A stretch of 64,000 bases of DNA from assembly GCF_900115845.1 (NCBI RefSeq), contig NZ_FOXX01000012.1, positions 62,001 to 126,000 of the forward strand. Direction: 5' to 3'. The DNA is from Priestia endophytica DSM 13796 (GTDB lineage Bacteria; Bacillota; Bacilli; Bacillales; Bacillaceae_H). Below are positions 46,297-55,404 of this stretch, in pieces (the stretch's first letter is position 1; the number at the start of each line of letters is the position of its first letter). Under the pieces are notes generated by a model, which saw only the letters and a program-made list of their open reading frames with translations, was not told the DNA's origin and searched no databases. Position numbers and translations under genes: made by a program.

Positions 46297-46971
46297 ATGA
46301 CCATTTTAAAAAATGATTGGCAAGAGATATTAGCAGAGGAATTTGAAAAAACTTATTATAAGGAGCTTCGAGAGTTTCTAGTTGAGGAATACAAAACACA
46401 AACGATATATCCAGATATGTATGATATCTACAATGCTCTTCACTATACAGCTTATAAAGATACGAAGGTTGTGATATTAGGTCAAGATCCTTATCACGGG
46501 CCTGGCCAAGCTCATGGATTAAGCTTCTCTGTTCAACCTGGAGTGAAAACACCACCATCCCTTGTGAATATTTACAAAGAACTAAAGCAGGATGTTGGCT
46601 GCTATATTCCAAACAACGGTTACTTAGTAAAATGGGCTGAACAAGGAGTCCTTATGCTAAACACGGTCTTAACGGTAAGAGAAGGAAAGCCAAACTCTCA
46701 CAAAGGAAAAGGATGGGAGACCTTCACAAACAAGATTATCGAAAAGCTCTCTGAGCGTGAGAAACCAATGGTTTTCTTATTATGGGGAAACAATGCAAGA
46801 CAGAAAAAAAACCTTATAAAAGATCATCATCTAATTCTAGAAGGACCTCACCCAAGCCCACTTTCTGCAAACAGAGGGTTCTTTGGGAGCCATCATTTCT
46901 CAAAAACAAATGAGTTCTTAAAGGAAACAAACCAAGAACCGATTGATTGGCAAATTGAGAATAGAGAATAA
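46297..46971 (+). CDS. ung: Uracil-DNA glycosylase
   Basis: A 224-residue family 1 enzyme that removes uracil from DNA. Water-activating loop [32 protein letters not shown], the uracil-binding [12 protein letters not shown] with VFLLWGNNA, and the DNA-minor-groove loop [15 protein letters not shown] are all intact. The frame runs 13 codons upstream, but the ATG at 46297 with AAGAGGTG before it is the natural start. First gene of the conserved ywd-type cluster (ung, ywdI, ywdK, gerQ). Confidence 0.97.
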   Translation: MTILKNDWQEILAEEFEKTYYKELREFLVEEYKTQTIYPDMYDIYNALHYTAYKDTKVVILGQDPYHGPGQAHGLSFSVQPGVKTPPSLVNIYKELKQDVGCYIPNNGYLVKWAEQGVLMLNTVLTVREGKPNSHKGKGWETFTNKIIEKLSEREKPMVFLLWGNNARQKKNLIKDHHLILEGPHPSPLSANRGFFGSHHFSKTNEFLKETNQEPIDWQIENRE

Positions 46972-47045
46972 GGAAGAGTATAGAGGAGAAAAGAATGTTT
47001 TGATACAATAGAGAAGGATAAGCAAACTAAAAATGAGGTGTAACA

Positions 47046-47348
47046 ATGGCCGATATTTCCATACAGCATGTGTTAAATAAATTACAGACAGAAGTAACGG
47101 AAGCAAAAGAGAAAAACTCGGCAGGAGAGGGTGGCAAAGTTCGAGATCATTTAATTGCGATAAAAACGCTTTGTGAACTTGCTATAGGTGAACAGTCTTC
47201 TTCTCCGTCTATCTCTAAGAAAGTAGAGGCTTCTCCTGTTTCAAGTATCCAAACATTTTCTAATTATCAACAAGGTTCTCCAACAAATCCACCAAACAAA
47301 GTGGAAGAGAATGATGGATCTAATGGAGACAGTCTTTTTGACTTTTAA
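47046..47348 (+). CDS. ywdI: YwdI-like protein of unknown function
   Basis: A 100-residue protein beginning with SIQHVLNKLQTEVTEAKEKN and KVRDHLIAIKTLCELAI, then a low-complexity Ser/Pro/Asn-rich tail. The helical N-terminus and its place between ung and ywdK identify it as the counterpart of B. subtilis YwdI (DUF5327). Function unknown. Ribosome binding site GAGGTG. Confidence 0.8.
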   Translation: MADISIQHVLNKLQTEVTEAKEKNSAGEGGKVRDHLIAIKTLCELAIGEQSSSPSISKKVEASPVSSIQTFSNYQQGSPTNPPNKVEENDGSNGDSLFDF

Positions 47349-47393
47349 GAACTGCAACAATCAAATACTTTTTACTACATAGGGGCGAGAAAA

Positions 47394-47765
47394 ATGAAGG
47401 TATTTTTAATATTGGGAGCTATTAATGCGATGCTTGCTGTTGGATTAGGTGCGTTTGGAGCGCATGGGTTGGAAGGCCGCGTTTCAGAAAAATATCTAGA
47501 AGTGTGGAAAACAGGGGTACAGTACCATATGTTCCATGCTTTTGGTCTTTTCGTTGTAGCTTTTCTAGCAAACTTATTTCCACAGTCCAGCTTAATTTCT
47601 TCCTCAGGTTGGGTAATGTTAGTTGGGATTATTTTCTTCTCAGGAAGCTTATACATCTTAACATTAAGCGGTATCGGTATCCTTGGAGCCATTACACCAA
47701 TTGGAGGAGTGGCGTTCATTGTTGCGTGGCTTCTAATCGTAATTGCAGCTGCTAAACTTTTATAA
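47394..47765 (+). CDS. ywdK: DUF423 membrane protein (YwdK-like)
   Basis: A 123-residue protein with four membrane helices and the DUF423 signature: AINAMLAVGLGAFGAHGLEG at the N-terminus, VQYHMFHAFGLFVVAF, and GILGAITPIGGVAFIVAW near the end. Function unknown. It follows ywdI by 45 bp; ywdJ of B. subtilis is missing here. Confidence 0.9.
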   Translation: MKVFLILGAINAMLAVGLGAFGAHGLEGRVSEKYLEVWKTGVQYHMFHAFGLFVVAFLANLFPQSSLISSSGWVMLVGIIFFSGSLYILTLSGIGILGAITPIGGVAFIVAWLLIVIAAAKLL

Positions 47766-47798
47766 AAAAAACCCTGCTTAAGAAGCAGGGTTTTTTTT
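47764..47798. terminator. Bidirectional terminator between ywdK and gerQ
   Basis: Stem AAACCCTGCTT / AAGCAGGGTTT with A and T tracts on both sides. Confidence 0.93.
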
Positions 47799-48375
47799 AG
47801 CGTGAAGAATAATTGCTAAGTGAAGTGGAATTTCCATATGGATATTGGTATTCAATCTCTTCATCAAATGTAACGTAATCAAGATAAACCATAAGAAGAA
47901 TATAGCGCATCCCTGTACGAGGATCGCTTAGAATAATGTGGTCACGTCCTGCAGCTTCAACTACACCTTTAAATACTTTATCTCTATTATTTTCGAAAGT
48001 CATATAAACAGTAGCTACTTTTCCTCTGTTAAGGCGTAATATATTTTCAATATAAGATTCTTGAAGAGGTAGCATACCTGGAACGTTTTGACCTGGTGCA
48101 CCTTGCATTCCTTGCCCCATTTGGCCTTGTGGCATCATCGGTATCCCCATTCCTTGCCCCATTTGGCCTTGCCCTTGTTGTCCTTGTTGACTTTGTTGCC
48201 CCTGTTGACTTTGCCCTCCATTGCTAGACATTTGCCCAGAAGCCTGCCTTATAGAAGGTGGAGCAAAGCCATACTGGTCATAGGGAAATCCATAGTAAGG
48301 AGCATAGTATGGTGGATATGCACCATATCCTTGCCCTCCTTGCTCAGGTTGATTCGAAGATTTTGATTTAGCCAT
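47797..48375 (-). CDS. gerQ: Spore coat protein GerQ
   Basis: A 192-residue coat protein. The N-terminal half is low-complexity, rich in Gln, Gly, Pro and Tyr (several QGQQ, QGQMGQG and YYAPYYG units); the C-terminal half is the conserved GerQ domain (LPLQESYIENILRLNRGKVA, DHIILSDPRTGMRYILLMVY). In B. subtilis GerQ holds the germination enzyme CwlJ in the coat and is cross-linked by transglutaminase. A marker that the organism forms endospores. AAGGAGGAA ribosome binding site. Confidence 0.95.
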   Translation of the reverse strand: MAKSKSSNQPEQGGQGYGAYPPYYAPYYGFPYDQYGFAPPSIRQASGQMSSNGGQSQQGQQSQQGQQGQGQMGQGMGIPMMPQGQMGQGMQGAPGQNVPGMLPLQESYIENILRLNRGKVATVYMTFENNRDKVFKGVVEAAGRDHIILSDPRTGMRYILLMVYLDYVTFDEEIEYQYPYGNSTSLSNYSSR

Positions 48376-48527
48376 TATCCAATTCCTCCTTAAAGAAAAT
48401 GTATAAGCTTTTAGGTTTCAAGCCTTTCAGAAGGCTTACAAGCCCGAATATATGCTGGTTTTACAGAGCTAAATATCATTCTCTTTAGCCGCTATTTCAT
48501 TATTATGTAGGCGAGCGGGGGGATATG

Positions 48528-48641
48528 ATGAATTTTAAAGAATGGCAACGAGAAAAAGCTGAAGAAAGGAAGGCCCCTTCTTCAGCTTTTTATGCATATA
48601 TTTTATACGTGGAAAAATGGAGAAACTCCTTCTTCTGTTAG
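48528..48641 (+). CDS. Doubtful small ORF between gerQ and hemQ
   Basis: A 37-codon frame beginning [19 protein letters not shown], with GGGGGG a few bases before a double ATG. It runs straight through the hemQ terminator hairpin and overlaps the end of hemQ on the other strand, which argues against it. No family recognised. Confidence 0.2.
   Translation: MNFKEWQREKAEERKAPSSAFYAYILYVEKWRNSFFC
48553..48591 (-). terminator. Terminator of hemQ
   Basis: Stem AAAAAGCTGAAGAA / TTCTTCAGCTTTTT; works on either strand but its neighbour is the hemQ stop codon. Confidence 0.9.
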
Positions 48642-49349
48642 ACGATGCCCAACAAAGAAGCTACCGAACTCTCCGTAACGAGAACTTACTTCATCAAAAC
48701 GCATTTCATAAATTAACTTTTTAAATTGTAAAACATCATCAGCGAATAGAGTAACTCCCCATTCGTAATCATCAAATCCAACAGAACCTGTGATAATCTG
48801 TTTTACTTTTCCAGCATATTGACGGCCAATCATACCGTGGCTATACATTAATTTGCTACGCTCATCCATTTCAAGACGATACCAATTGTCATCACCTTGA
48901 CGGCGCTTGTCCATTGGATAGAAGCAAATATAATCTGTTTGAGGAAGGATAGGATATAGACGAGAACGAATATGTGGGTTCTCATAAGGATCTTCTCCTT
49001 CTTTAGCCATATATGAACCAAGTTCAACAACTGAAACGTAAGAATATGTTGGAATTAGAAACTCAGCTAATTTCGTTTTATTAAACTCTGTTTCAATATC
49101 ATTTAGTTCAGCCATTGTAGGGCGAAGGAACATAAACATAATGTCTGCTTTTTGCCCGATTACTTTGTATACAACGTGGCTTCCTTGCTCTGCTTTTTGT
49201 ACGTTGTTCCATTTTTCCATGAGGCCCTGAAATTCATGAAGAGCTGCTTGACGTTCGTCGCTCGTTAGCATCTTCCAAGCTGCCCAGTCCATTGCGCGTA
49301 AGTCATGAAGACTATACCAACCATCTAGTGTTTGAGCTGGTTCTACCAT
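48603..49349 (-). CDS. hemQ: Coproheme decarboxylase
   Basis: A 248-residue chlorite-dismutase-fold enzyme (YwfI in B. subtilis) that decarboxylates coproheme to protoheme in the Gram-positive haem pathway. Features: [20 protein letters not shown] at the N-terminus, [26 protein letters not shown], and the haem-binding [20 protein letters not shown] with the proximal His, followed by [13 protein letters not shown]. The charged distal Arg of true chlorite dismutases is not expected here. AGGAGTGAG ribosome binding site. Divergent from pta. Confidence 0.95.
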   Translation of the reverse strand: MVEPAQTLDGWYSLHDLRAMDWAAWKMLTSDERQAALHEFQGLMEKWNNVQKAEQGSHVVYKVIGQKADIMFMFLRPTMAELNDIETEFNKTKLAEFLIPTYSYVSVVELGSYMAKEGEDPYENPHIRSRLYPILPQTDYICFYPMDKRRQGDDNWYRLEMDERSKLMYSHGMIGRQYAGKVKQIITGSVGFDDYEWGVTLFADDVLQFKKLIYEMRFDEVSSRYGEFGSFFVGHRLTEEGVSPFFHV

Positions 49350-49679
49350 AATGTTCTCACTCCTATATATGGGTTTTTAGCATCTATTCCAACTATAGCA
49401 CAGTCTAACCGATATTTCTGAATTGAACACCTATAAATTCGGTGAATATTTTGTGAAATGAGGGTTAAAAAAAGGAAACAGGGGGAAACATACAAGCATT
49501 CAGATTGGTCTATGATAATAAGGAGAAACGTTAATTTTGAATATTCAAAATTTAAACAACTTTACTAATTCGACATTGTTTTGTCAGATTCCTTTGCATT
49601 TAACTTTAAAAGAGCTATCCTAGTAAAAGAGGGAATGTTACATAAATAAAAATGATTTCTATTAAAGGAGGACGTTAGT
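49350..49679. other. Intergenic region between divergent hemQ and pta
   Basis: 330 bp without a gene. The notable element is a perfect 20-bp palindrome AATTTTGAATATTCAAAATT at 49533-49552, about 130 bp before pta. No clear cre site or riboswitch is seen; promoters for both genes must lie here but I cannot place them confidently. Confidence 0.5.
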
Positions 49680-50651
49680 GTGAGTGATTTATTCTCATCA
49701 TTAAAAGACAAAGTAAAAGGTCAAAATATTCGTATCGTATTTCCAGAAGGGCTAGATGAGCGTGTACTAGGAGCGGTAAGCCGTCTTGCTGCAGATGGTC
49801 TTGTAACTCCAATTGTGATTGGAAGCCAAGAAGAGGTTGCAAAGAAAGCAGGCGAGATCAACGCATCTTTAGAAGGAGTAACAGTCTATGATCCTCAAAA
49901 CTATGAAGGATTTGAAGAAATGGTTGCTTCATTCGTAGAGCGTCGTAATGGAAAAGCAACAGAAGAAGATGCACGTAAAATTCTTCTAGATGAAAACTAC
50001 TTTGGGACAATGCTTGTTCATATGGACAAAGCAGATGGTCTTGTAAGCGGTGCTGCGCACTCAACAGCAGATACAGTTCGTCCAGCGCTTCAAATCATCA
50101 AAACAAAACAAGGTGTGAAAAAGACATCTGGCGTATTTATCATGGTTCGTGGTGAAGAGCGCTACGTATTTGCTGACTGCGCAATCAACATTGCTCCAGA
50201 CAGCCAAGATTTAGCTGAGATTGCAATCGAAAGTGCAAACACTGCAGACATGTTTGGTATTGCACCACAAGTAGCAATGTTAAGCTTCTCAACGAAAGGA
50301 TCAGCAAAATCTCCTGAAACAGAGAAAGTAGCAGATGCTGTAACAATTGCGAAAGAAAAAAATCCAACACTTGTGCTAGATGGAGAATTCCAATTTGATG
50401 CTGCTTTCGTTCCAGAAGTAGCGGCGAAAAAAGCTCCAGATTCTGTTTTAAAAGGTGATGCAAATGTATTTGTATTCCCAAGTCTTGAAGCAGGAAACAT
50501 CGGGTACAAAATTGCTCAACGTTTAGGTAACTTTGAAGCTGTTGGACCAATTCTTCAAGGGTTAAATAAACCAGTAAACGATCTTTCACGCGGATGCAGT
50601 GAAGAAGATGTATACAAATTAGCTATTATTACTTCAGCTCAAGCACTGTAG
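49680..50651 (+). CDS. pta: Phosphate acetyltransferase
   Basis: A 323-residue enzyme converting acetyl-CoA and phosphate to acetyl phosphate in acetate overflow metabolism. Conserved parts are RIVFPEGLDERVLGAVSRLA, MLVHMDKADGLVSGAAHSTA, FADCAINIAPDSQDLAEIAI and AMLSFSTKGSAKSPETEKV. GTG start seven bases after a perfect AAAGGAGG. In the conserved order hemQ-pta-lipL-rsfA. Confidence 0.97.
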   Translation: MSDLFSSLKDKVKGQNIRIVFPEGLDERVLGAVSRLAADGLVTPIVIGSQEEVAKKAGEINASLEGVTVYDPQNYEGFEEMVASFVERRNGKATEEDARKILLDENYFGTMLVHMDKADGLVSGAAHSTADTVRPALQIIKTKQGVKKTSGVFIMVRGEERYVFADCAINIAPDSQDLAEIAIESANTADMFGIAPQVAMLSFSTKGSAKSPETEKVADAVTIAKEKNPTLVLDGEFQFDAAFVPEVAAKKAPDSVLKGDANVFVFPSLEAGNIGYKIAQRLGNFEAVGPILQGLNKPVNDLSRGCSEEDVYKLAIITSAQAL

Positions 50652-50659
50652 TAAAAGCA

Positions 50660-50693
50660 AAGAAGCTCCTTTTCATAAAGGAGCTTCTTTTTT
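50660..50693. terminator. Bidirectional terminator between pta and lipL
   Basis: Stem AAAGAAGCTCCTTT / AAAGGAGCTTCTTT with A and T tracts. Confidence 0.93.
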
Positions 50694-51522
50694 ATTGAAA
50701 TGCTTTTTCGTTACGATCATAAATACGCTGTAGATTTTGTTGGAACAGAGACTGTTCTTCTTCTGAAAGTTCCCTTGTTGTTAGTGTGCCACCGAGAGAT
50801 TTCAACGTACTTAGAACTTTATACATTACATCGTTCACTGTCATTTTTTCTCCCAATAATTCTGTAAGAGAAGCCATTGTTTCTGGTTTAATCGTTGGAT
50901 ACGTAAATTTGGTTTCTTCTTTTTTCAGCGCTCTGTCGTAAAACTGCTGAATAAGTTTGGCACGCTCTGAACCACTTCCATCAACGCAAAGATAGATTTG
51001 AACAGCAATTCCTTTTCGAATCCGACGCTGTGAAATTCCTGCAAACTTTTTTCCGTTAATGCTTAGATCATAGCTGCCAGGGCAGTATGAGCCAACAATT
51101 TCTTTTGCATCAATCTCAACGTTATAATCTTTAAAAATATATTTAATAAGTTCCCACATTGCATCATATCCACGATCAATATCAATTTTTGCTTCTGGGA
51201 AAAGGAGAGAGATGTTTAGTACTTCTTCATCTAACACGACCGCAAGGCCACCAGAATTACGGACAATGGTTTTGAACCCTTGGTCATGGAGATAAGAAAG
51301 TCCATCTTTCAAATGTGGCAGGCGTGTATCTTGAATACCAAGAACGATTGTTTGATGATGAACCCATGATCTCATTGTAGGTGGGGATGAGAATGAACCA
51401 ACAACTGTGCAAAGCATGTCGTCCATCGCAAACGATTGGCGAGCATCAAAAGCAGGACCTAAACTTGTCTGATCAATAATACGCCATGTTGGCTGTGATA
51501 ATAACTCTACGGCTTGATTCAT
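50692..51522 (-). CDS. lipL: Octanoyl-[GcvH]:protein N-octanoyltransferase
   Basis: A 276-residue lipoate-protein-ligase-fold amidotransferase (YwfL) that moves octanoyl groups from GcvH to the E2 subunits of dehydrogenases. Seen: [34 protein letters not shown], and [20 protein letters not shown], containing the catalytic Cys and Lys of the family. The frame is open ten codons upstream; ATG 51522 with AAAGGAG before it gives the usual length. Confidence 0.93.
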   Translation of the reverse strand: MNQAVELLSQPTWRIIDQTSLGPAFDARQSFAMDDMLCTVVGSFSSPPTMRSWVHHQTIVLGIQDTRLPHLKDGLSYLHDQGFKTIVRNSGGLAVVLDEEVLNISLLFPEAKIDIDRGYDAMWELIKYIFKDYNVEIDAKEIVGSYCPGSYDLSINGKKFAGISQRRIRKGIAVQIYLCVDGSGSERAKLIQQFYDRALKKEETKFTYPTIKPETMASLTELLGEKMTVNDVMYKVLSTLKSLGGTLTTRELSEEEQSLFQQNLQRIYDRNEKAFQ

Positions 51523-51594
51523 AATATGTACTCCTTTAACTAGCTTTAACATCGTTATTATAGCACAGTTTTATTCGCTTCTTTCTCAAACCAA

Positions 51595-51642
51595 AAAGAG
51601 AATGAACGTCTTTGAAATAAGATACGTTCACTCTCCTTGGGA
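51595..51642 (-). terminator. Terminator of the rsfA-type gene
   Basis: Imperfect stem GAGAGTGAACGT / ACGTTCATTCTC read on the minus strand, followed by TTTTT. Confidence 0.75.
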
Positions 51643-51660
51643 ATATGATAAAGAGATTCA

Positions 51661-52401
51661 TTATTCAGCCATTTTCTCAAGATTACCATTGCGATCCATT
51701 TTAAATTTTGTAGCTTGACGGTCATCATCTTCAAAAAGAACAAACTGACGAGCACGATTCATAATTTTCATTAATGTTTCGTAGTCTTCTTGAATAGTAG
51801 TTGTATCTTGTTCAAGCTTTGCAACTTTTGATTTTAGCATAAGATTTTCTTGTGTAAGCTGCTCGTTTTCACGTTTTAAGCGCTCATTTTCTGCTCGGTA
51901 AGCTTGTGAGTTGCTTTGGCGACCTTCTAGGTTTCTCAAAAATTGGATAACTTCATGAATCTCGCTACCTTCCTCACGAGGAGAACTGATAGGGTGCTGA
52001 ACATTTTTAGTTTCCATTTCTCTTTCCACTTCATGCAGCTGATCTTCTTGTTCATATGGCATTAACTCATATTCTTGGTAAGTATCAGTAGATACTGTTT
52101 CACTAATATCTTCCAATGTTGGTACAGGCGGGTTATAAAGTAATCTCTTTTTACCCTGTTCTTGTCCAAGAACACGCTGGCGCTGTTTGCGCTGTTTTTT
52201 AGCTAGTGATAGAGCTTTCTCATAACGATGACGTACAACGGCATTCCAGCGGAAACCACACGCTGCTGATGTACGATTTAATTCATCTCCTACTTCTTCA
52301 AAAGCATTCAACTGTGTACTTCCTTCGCGAACATGACGAAGCACTGTTTCTGCTAGCAATAAATCATTTTCTTCTGTCCATGCATCTTGACGCTCTTTCA
52401 T
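51661..52401 (-). CDS. rsfA: RsfA-family prespore-specific transcriptional regulator
   Basis: A 246-residue protein with an N-terminal Myb/SANT-like DNA-binding region ([40 protein letters not shown]), an acidic middle and a C-terminal coiled coil (about residues 165-215, [20 protein letters not shown]). Matches RsfA (YwfN), which tunes SigF-dependent forespore genes, in domain order, length and chromosomal place. Ribosome binding site AGGGAG. Divergent from the DUF1450 gene. Confidence 0.9.
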   Translation of the reverse strand: MKERQDAWTEENDLLLAETVLRHVREGSTQLNAFEEVGDELNRTSAACGFRWNAVVRHRYEKALSLAKKQRKQRQRVLGQEQGKKRLLYNPPVPTLEDISETVSTDTYQEYELMPYEQEDQLHEVEREMETKNVQHPISSPREEGSEIHEVIQFLRNLEGRQSNSQAYRAENERLKRENEQLTQENLMLKSKVAKLEQDTTTIQEDYETLMKIMNRARQFVLFEDDDRQATKFKMDRNGNLEKMAE

Positions 52402-52571
52402 TGTAAAACCAACTCCCTTAGTTTCTTTCTTTTATTTGCTGTAAGAATTATGTTGTTAGTTATATGTTTGACAGAAAGAATGTACTTTATACCAAACTTG
52501 CAGAAAGATAATAGGATTTTTATAGGAGTAGAGAAGGGATTTTTCCGACATTTGTTAAGCATAAGTAGGAC

Positions 52572-52600
52572 TTGCAATAGGCTATATTTAGCGGTAAAAT
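52572..52600 (+). promoter_or_regulatory. Promoter of the DUF1450 gene
   Basis: TTGCAA (52572-52577), 17-bp spacer, TAAAAT (52595-52600), 44 bp before the start codon. Confidence 0.72.
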
Positions 52601-52644
52601 ACCCTTTAGGTTTAATGGTATGGGGAAGAAGGGAAGGTATAACA

Positions 52645-52869
52645 ATGGCAAATGAATTTCGCATTTGTGATGATTGCCAAGCAACAGATATAAAAACGTT
52701 AGTACCAAAGCTTAAAAAAGTAGATCCTAATGCAGAGATTAAAATAGGGTGCCAGTCTTACTGCGGCCCAGGTCGAAAGAAATCTTTTGCATTTGTAAAT
52801 AATCGTCCTGTTGCAGCTTTGAGTGAAGATGAGCTGATTCATAAAGTTGAAAAGAAGATGAAGAAATAA
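52645..52869 (+). CDS. DUF1450 (YuzB-like) small cysteine protein
   Basis: A 74-residue protein with four cysteines in two pairs: ICDDC at residues 7-11 and [12 protein letters not shown] in the middle, a thioredoxin-like small fold typical of DUF1450. Function unknown; the cysteines may bind metal or be redox-active. The frame is open 86 codons upstream but that part has no support; the ATG at 52645 follows GAAGGGAAGG. Not part of the B. subtilis ywf order, so it is a local insertion between rsfA and ywfO. Confidence 0.87.
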   Translation: MANEFRICDDCQATDIKTLVPKLKKVDPNAEIKIGCQSYCGPGRKKSFAFVNNRPVAALSEDELIHKVEKKMKK

Positions 52870-52906
52870 AAATCGCCTTTGTTTGTTTCACAAGGGTGAT
52901 TTTTCA
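52869..52906 (+). terminator. Terminator after the DUF1450 gene
   Basis: Stem AAAATCGCCTTTGT / ACAAGGGTGATTTT with one G-T pair, followed by T residues. Confidence 0.8.
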
Positions 52907-53032
52907 CGTTTAGGTTCATTCTTTTTCCTCTCTCATCTTAAAATCGAAAGTTTTAGAGTCAATATAGGAATTAACAACCTTTTGTCGAATGGGATTAACA
53001 TAACAGAAGCTTAAAAATAGAGAGGTAACTAG

Positions 53033-54349
53033 ATGACGACATATCCAAGTGGAAAACTAAGTGAAGAAAAAGTATTTAAAGATCCAGTTCATCGTTATGT
53101 TCATGTTCGAGATAAACTGATCTGGGATTTAATTGGTACGGCAGAGTTTCAGCGACTTCGGCGGATTCGCCAGCTTGGAACTACTTATATGACGTTTCAC
53201 GGAGCCGAGCACAGCCGTTTTAATCACTCTCTAGGAGTATATGAAATTATTCGCCGAATTGTAGATGATGTTTTTCAAGACAGGGAAGAGTGGGATAACA
53301 ATGAACGCCTAGTAAGTCTTTGTGCTGCTCTTTTGCACGATTTAGGTCATGGTCCTTTCTCACATTCTTTTGAAAAAGTTTTTCATCTCGATCATGAGGA
53401 TTTTACTCAAGCAATTATTCTAGGAGATACAGAAGTTAACGCGGTTCTACGCCGAATGGGAAATAGATTCCCAAAAGATGTAGCAGAGGTAATTGCTAAG
53501 ACATATCGAAATAAACTTGTTGTTAGTTTAATTTCAAGCCAAATTGATGCAGACCGGATGGATTATTTGCAGCGTGATGCCTATTTTACAGGAGTTAGTT
53601 ATGGTCACTTTGATATGGAACGAATCCTTCGTGTTATGCGTCCAAGGGAAGATCAGGTTGTTATTAAACATAGTGGAATGCATGCCGTCGAGGACTATAT
53701 TATGAGCCGTTATCAAATGTATTGGCAAATCTATTTCCACCCTGTAACAAGAAGTGCTGAAGTAATTTTAACGAAAATTCTCCACCGAGCTAAACATTTA
53801 CATGAAAAGAATTATGAATTCAAGCAGCCTCCACGTCACTTTTATTCTATTTTTGAAGGAAAAGTCACTGTTGAGGATTATGTAAAGTTAGATGAATCCA
53901 TTATTATGTTTTATTTTCAAACATGGCAAGAAGAAGAAGATGCTATTTTGTCAGATCTTTGCCGTCGTTTTCTTAACCGCAACTTATTCAAATACATTGA
54001 ATTCAATCCAAATTCACAGGTGAAGATGAAGATGTGGATGGAACTGACACAGCTTTTCAAAAAAGCAGGGATAGATCCAGATTATTATTTAGTGATTGAT
54101 TCATCCAGTGATCTTCCATATGATTTTTACCGTCCAGGTGAAGAAGAAGAGCGTCTACCAATCCATTTATTAATGCCAAGTGGGGAATTACGTGAGCTTT
54201 CTCGTCAGTCTGAAATTGTTGAAGCTATTTCGGGGAAGAAGAGAACAGACCATAAGCTCTATTTCCCTCAGGATGCAATTGACCAACTATCCTCAAAACG
54301 AAAAGTCAAGGAGCAAATTCGTAAGCTCTTGTTTGAAGAAATGAGATAA
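53033..54349 (+). CDS. ywfO: HD-domain phosphohydrolase (YwfO)
   Basis: A 438-residue HD-superfamily hydrolase related to dNTP triphosphohydrolases. The metal site is visible: SRFNHSLGVYEIIRRIV, then LLHDLGHGPFSHSFEKVF, and SSQIDADRMDYLQRDAYFTG. B. subtilis YwfO has the same length and place. Substrate is likely a deoxynucleotide or another nucleotide; not decidable from sequence. GAGAGGTAAC site before the ATG. An inverted repeat CAAAATCTTA / TAAGATTTTG follows at 54355-54392 but lacks a T run. Confidence 0.92.
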   Translation: MTTYPSGKLSEEKVFKDPVHRYVHVRDKLIWDLIGTAEFQRLRRIRQLGTTYMTFHGAEHSRFNHSLGVYEIIRRIVDDVFQDREEWDNNERLVSLCAALLHDLGHGPFSHSFEKVFHLDHEDFTQAIILGDTEVNAVLRRMGNRFPKDVAEVIAKTYRNKLVVSLISSQIDADRMDYLQRDAYFTGVSYGHFDMERILRVMRPREDQVVIKHSGMHAVEDYIMSRYQMYWQIYFHPVTRSAEVILTKILHRAKHLHEKNYEFKQPPRHFYSIFEGKVTVEDYVKLDESIIMFYFQTWQEEEDAILSDLCRRFLNRNLFKYIEFNPNSQVKMKMWMELTQLFKKAGIDPDYYLVIDSSSDLPYDFYRPGEEEERLPIHLLMPSGELRELSRQSEIVEAISGKKRTDHKLYFPQDAIDQLSSKRKVKEQIRKLLFEEMR

Positions 54350-54513
54350 AAGGGCAAAATCTTAAGTTTTACATTACATTTCTAAGATTTTGCTAGGGTG
54401 ACGAGCAAAAATGAACGTGATACTCTATTAAATAGACTAAAAATAGAGAGCGTTAAAGCTACGAGAGACAAGCTTCCAGTGAAATTTTTTGAAGTATAGG
54501 AGTTGAAGGGGCC

Positions 54514-55029
54514 TTGTTGAAGGATCATGCTAAAATTATTAAAGTGTTTTTATCTGCAGGAGAAATTATTGGGCGAAAAAAGCTGCAGAAAATGATTTTT
54601 ATTGCAAAGAAGCTAGACTATCCGTTTTATGAGAAATACAACTTTCATTTTTTTGGACCATATTCAGAAGAATTGACACTTCGAGTTGAAGAGCTTTGTA
54701 ATTTAGGATTTTTGACAGAAGTAAAAGAGAATAAAGGTGGTTATATGCAGTATCGCTATGAGCTAACTCAAGAGGGGGAGATATTCCTAGAGCATCACCA
54801 GGATTTAGATTTTCCTTTCTTGAATGATTGTGTGAAAAGCATGAATGAACAAAGCTCAAGGTTTCTTGAACTTGTCTCAACCGTTCTATACTTTGAAACG
54901 TTACCACCTGAAGAAGTAGCGGAAAAAGTATTCACATTAAAAAGTAAACAGCGTTATACACAAGAAGAAGTCAATGATGCATATAGCTACATTTCGTCTC
55001 TTCGTGAGACGATTCATTCTCCACTATAA
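54514..55029 (+). CDS. ywgA: YwgA-family protein
   Basis: A 171-residue protein. The N-terminus IIGRKKLQKMIFIAKKLDYP with YNFHFFGPYSEELTLRVEEL resembles a winged-helix-like YwgA fold found beside ywfO in Bacillus. No catalytic motif. Two tandem TTG codons follow GAAGGGG; either could be the start. Function unknown; constant linkage with ywfO suggests a shared process. Confidence 0.85.
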   Translation: MLKDHAKIIKVFLSAGEIIGRKKLQKMIFIAKKLDYPFYEKYNFHFFGPYSEELTLRVEELCNLGFLTEVKENKGGYMQYRYELTQEGEIFLEHHQDLDFPFLNDCVKSMNEQSSRFLELVSTVLYFETLPPEEVAEKVFTLKSKQRYTQEEVNDAYSYISSLRETIHSPL

Positions 55030-55060
55030 AAGAGGCTCTCGAATAGAGCCTCTTTTTTTA
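55028..55060. terminator. Bidirectional terminator between ywgA and ywhB
   Basis: Stem AAAGAGGCTCT / AGAGCCTCTTT flanked by A and T tracts. Confidence 0.92.
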
Positions 55061-55243
55061 TTGATCACTTATACGCTTTCCTGCAACACCATAGTTGTTT
55101 TTACTCATTTCTTCAATAATAACGGCTACTTTCTCTTTAGAAGCACCTGTTGTTTCTACAACAGCCTCCGTTACTTTTTCAACAAGAGCACGTTTTTGGT
55201 CATCTGTGCGACCTTCTAACATTTTTACTGTTACATATGGCAT
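55058..55243 (-). CDS. 4-oxalocrotonate tautomerase family protein (YwhB-like)
   Basis: A 61-residue tautomerase: after removal of Met the catalytic Pro1 is exposed (MPYVTVKMLEGRTDDQK), and Arg residues at positions 12 and near 40 region are replaced or kept as in YwhB (VVETTGASKEKVAVIIEEM). Family members tautomerise small unsaturated keto acids; the biological role in Bacillus is unknown. AAGGAGGAA ribosome binding site. Confidence 0.92.
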   Translation of the reverse strand: MPYVTVKMLEGRTDDQKRALVEKVTEAVVETTGASKEKVAVIIEEMSKNNYGVAGKRISDQ

Positions 55244-55404
55244 ATTAGTTCCTCCTTAAAATAGATATCCTTCTTTAGTGTAGCTCTTTCTTTTATAATT
55301 AGAAAGAAAAATCATACCTTCCATTTGCATGAAGAGGAGACTCTAATATAGTATACTAAGGGCAAGAAGTTGAAATTTTAAATATGGTGTAGAGGAGAAA
55401 TGAT

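Noticed and set aside
47797-48375. Tandem GQ-rich repeat in gerQ as a possible mobile or CRISPR-like repeat
   Set aside because: It is in-frame low-complexity coding sequence normal for this coat protein.
52387-52644. 86-codon N-terminal extension of the DUF1450 gene
   Set aside because: The family is about 75 residues and the start at 52645 has a ribosome binding site; the promoter lies inside the supposed extension.
54355-54392. Terminator after ywfO
   Set aside because: The inverted repeat CAAAATCTTA / TAAGATTTTG has an 18-bp loop and no T run, so it is kept only as a remark.
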